DNA of 64,000 nt. Origin: Parabacteroides chongii (GTDB lineage Bacteria > Bacteroidota > Bacteroidia > Bacteroidales > Tannerellaceae). Below the pieces are notes generated by a model that was given only the letters and a program-made list of their open reading frames with translations, ran no database searches and was not told the DNA's origin. This document shows positions 62,881 to 64,000 of the stretch, piece by piece. The position numbers were made by a program, and so were the translations under genes. Every line of letters starts with the position of its first letter. Positions within the stretch are counted from its first letter, which is position 1. The stretch spans positions 4,000,501 through 4,064,500 of the forward strand of contig NZ_CP120849.1 in the NCBI RefSeq assembly GCF_029581355.1, written 5' to 3'.

Positions 62881-64000
62881 ATGAGACTCCTTACAAACAC
62901 ATTCTTGTTAGCCGCATTCTTGTTTTTGCCCGTAAAAGTGTTCTCGCAGACACCGCAGGAAGAACTGGAGAAGATACGGCAGAATTATACGCAATCATTG
63001 ATTGACTCCAATAATGAATCGGATTTGCTGAACCGCATACTTGCCAGTATTCCGCCGGAGACGGAAATGTCCGATCAGGTAGTCGTGGAGCTGCATCAGC
63101 GTTATCCTTTTAACCTGGATAACATCAAGAAGTATATGGACAGCATTCGTGAAGACGGTTCCTGGGCGGATATCAACTATAACGATACCAAACGTTCGGG
63201 CTGGGATGCCAAGAAACATGCAGACCGCGTGTTGGAGTTGGCTAAACTCTATCATGCCGAAGGACCTTCCTGCACTTGGTCGCCCCGCTTCTCGACGGTG
63301 ATCCACCAGGCACTCGATTATTGGTTCCGTACGAAGCCGGTTTGTAAAAACTGGTGGTATAACGAGATTGGCATCCCGAAGACATTCGGACCTGCTTTTC
63401 TTTTGCTTCGCACGCAGATGCGTCCCGATGAATTGAAAGAAGCTGTGAAGGTAATGGATAATGCCCGCTTCGGCATGACCGGACAGAACAAAGTCTGGCT
63501 GGCTGGTAACGTGCTGATGAAAGGTTTGTTACTGGATGATTACGAACTGGTAAAGGCGGCGCGCGATACGATCGTCTCTGAGATAACGACCGAACGTGAG
63601 GAGGGTATTAAGAGCGACTGGAGTTTTCATCAGCACGGACCGCAGCAGCAGTTCGGTAATTACGGGTTGGCTTATTTGGGGGAAATGAGCTTCTATTCGG
63701 GGCTGTTTGCCGGAACGTCATTTGCCTTGAATGCCGAACAGCAATCTATATTGAATAATTTACTGACGGAAGGTTATCGCTGGATTATCTGGCGGGGATA
63801 TATGGATGTGAATGCACTTGACCGTCAGTTATTTCATAATGCACCCATCCATAAAGCGCTTGCCATCGGGAATGCCGCCAATTCGCTGAAGAAAGGCAGT
63901 GCACCGGCTGATGTCAGCAAGCTGGATGCTTTCCTGAATGATAACTTCCCGCCCCAATCCTCGGAAGAGGCTTCATTCACCGGACAAAAACATTTTTGGG
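62881..64000 (+). CDS. Polysaccharide lyase family 8 enzyme, 5' part (cut by window end)
   Basis: The first 373 codons of an exported enzyme are present and the frame is open to the window edge. A signal peptide (MRLLTNTFLLAAFLFLPVKVFSQ) is followed by the alpha-helical PL8 N-terminal domain. Catalytic motifs of chondroitin/hyaluronan/xanthan lyases are visible: an Asn in MTGQNKVWLAGN, and SFHQHGPQQQFGNYG with His and Tyr. It would cleave acidic polysaccharides such as chondroitin by beta-elimination. The exact substrate is undecided. Placement 18 bases after the Dpm1-like gene may be chance. Confidence 0.88.
   Translation, partial: MRLLTNTFLLAAFLFLPVKVFSQTPQEELEKIRQNYTQSLIDSNNESDLLNRILASIPPETEMSDQVVVELHQRYPFNLDNIKKYMDSIREDGSWADINYNDTKRSGWDAKKHADRVLELAKLYHAEGPSCTWSPRFSTVIHQALDYWFRTKPVCKNWWYNEIGIPKTFGPAFLLLRTQMRPDELKEAVKVMDNARFGMTGQNKVWLAGNVLMKGLLLDDYELVKAARDTIVSEITTEREEGIKSDWSFHQHGPQQQFGNYGLAYLGEMSFYSGLFAGTSFALNAEQQSILNNLLTEGYRWIIWRGYMDVNALDRQLFHNAPIHKALAIGNAANSLKKGSAPADVSKLDAFLNDNFPPQSSEEASFTGQKHFW

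Overview
The window looks like the chromosome of a gut Bacteroidales bacterium, most likely Parabacteroides or a close relative. This rests on a SusC/SusD pair under ECF sigma/FecR control, many outer-membrane and TonB-dependent proteins, mostly no Shine-Dalgarno sequences, and more than twenty copies of the Bacteroidetes -7 promoter box TAnnTTTG at sensible distances from start codons. The genus is an inference. No phage, insertion sequence or CRISPR array was recognised. The window holds 48 intact or near-intact protein genes (the last cut by the window edge), one decayed gene and two tRNA genes.

Layout. 0-10 kb: tRNA-Tyr and tRNA-Thr, a GH109-type Tat-exported enzyme, thioredoxin, superoxide dismutase, pyruvoyl arginine decarboxylase, a hotdog thioesterase, endonuclease IV, NhaD antiporter with a C69 dipeptidase, and a small beta-barrel protein. 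10-24 kb: HAD phosphatase, two-domain DUF1080 lipoprotein, GT39 transferase, a fused AAA-ATPase/DUF4435 (TOPRIM-like) protein, proS, pgk, a NEW3 protein with an ABC transporter, an AlaX-type editing protein and a tandem GNAT enzyme. 24-31 kb: panB, cbiA, an AlkD-like protein, then NfeD-like protein, flotillin and PduO-type cobalamin adenosyltransferase in one operon. 30.6-40.6 kb: a polysaccharide utilisation locus of ECF sigma factor, FecR anti-sigma, SusC, SusD and a GH38-like enzyme. 40.7-44.4 kb: PHP phosphatase, a 56-residue protein, and the divergent threonine-degradation pair kbl and tdh. 44.4-45.3 kb: a gene-poor island of repeats and probable small RNAs. 45.3-49.2 kb: PepSY membrane protein and TonB-dependent receptor behind a cobalamin riboswitch. 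49.2-64 kb: NhaC, DUF5686 protein, a HigB/HigA toxin-antitoxin pair, GH2 beta-mannosidase, acyl-CoA ligase, mfd, a Dpm1-like glycosyltransferase and the start of a PL8 polysaccharide lyase.

Themes. Glycan use recurs (GH109, DUF1080, GH38-like, GH2, PL8). So does corrinoid metabolism: cbiA, the adenosyltransferase and the riboswitch-controlled uptake genes.

The most unusual signal is non-coding. Three intergenic sites (9575, 25514, 44828) each hold four units spaced at exactly 22 bp. Most units contain a 16-bp core with some dyad symmetry, or a partner unit that is its inverted complement. The core sequence differs completely between sites while period and copy number are the same. A second repeat family, inverted arms of the heptamer AACTGTC, occurs at three other sites. 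A 111-bp promoter-RNA-terminator cassette is present twice around 44.5 and 45.2 kb. The fused ATPase/TOPRIM-like protein at 13.7-15.3 kb is the best protein-level candidate for an undescribed (possibly PARIS-like) defence system.
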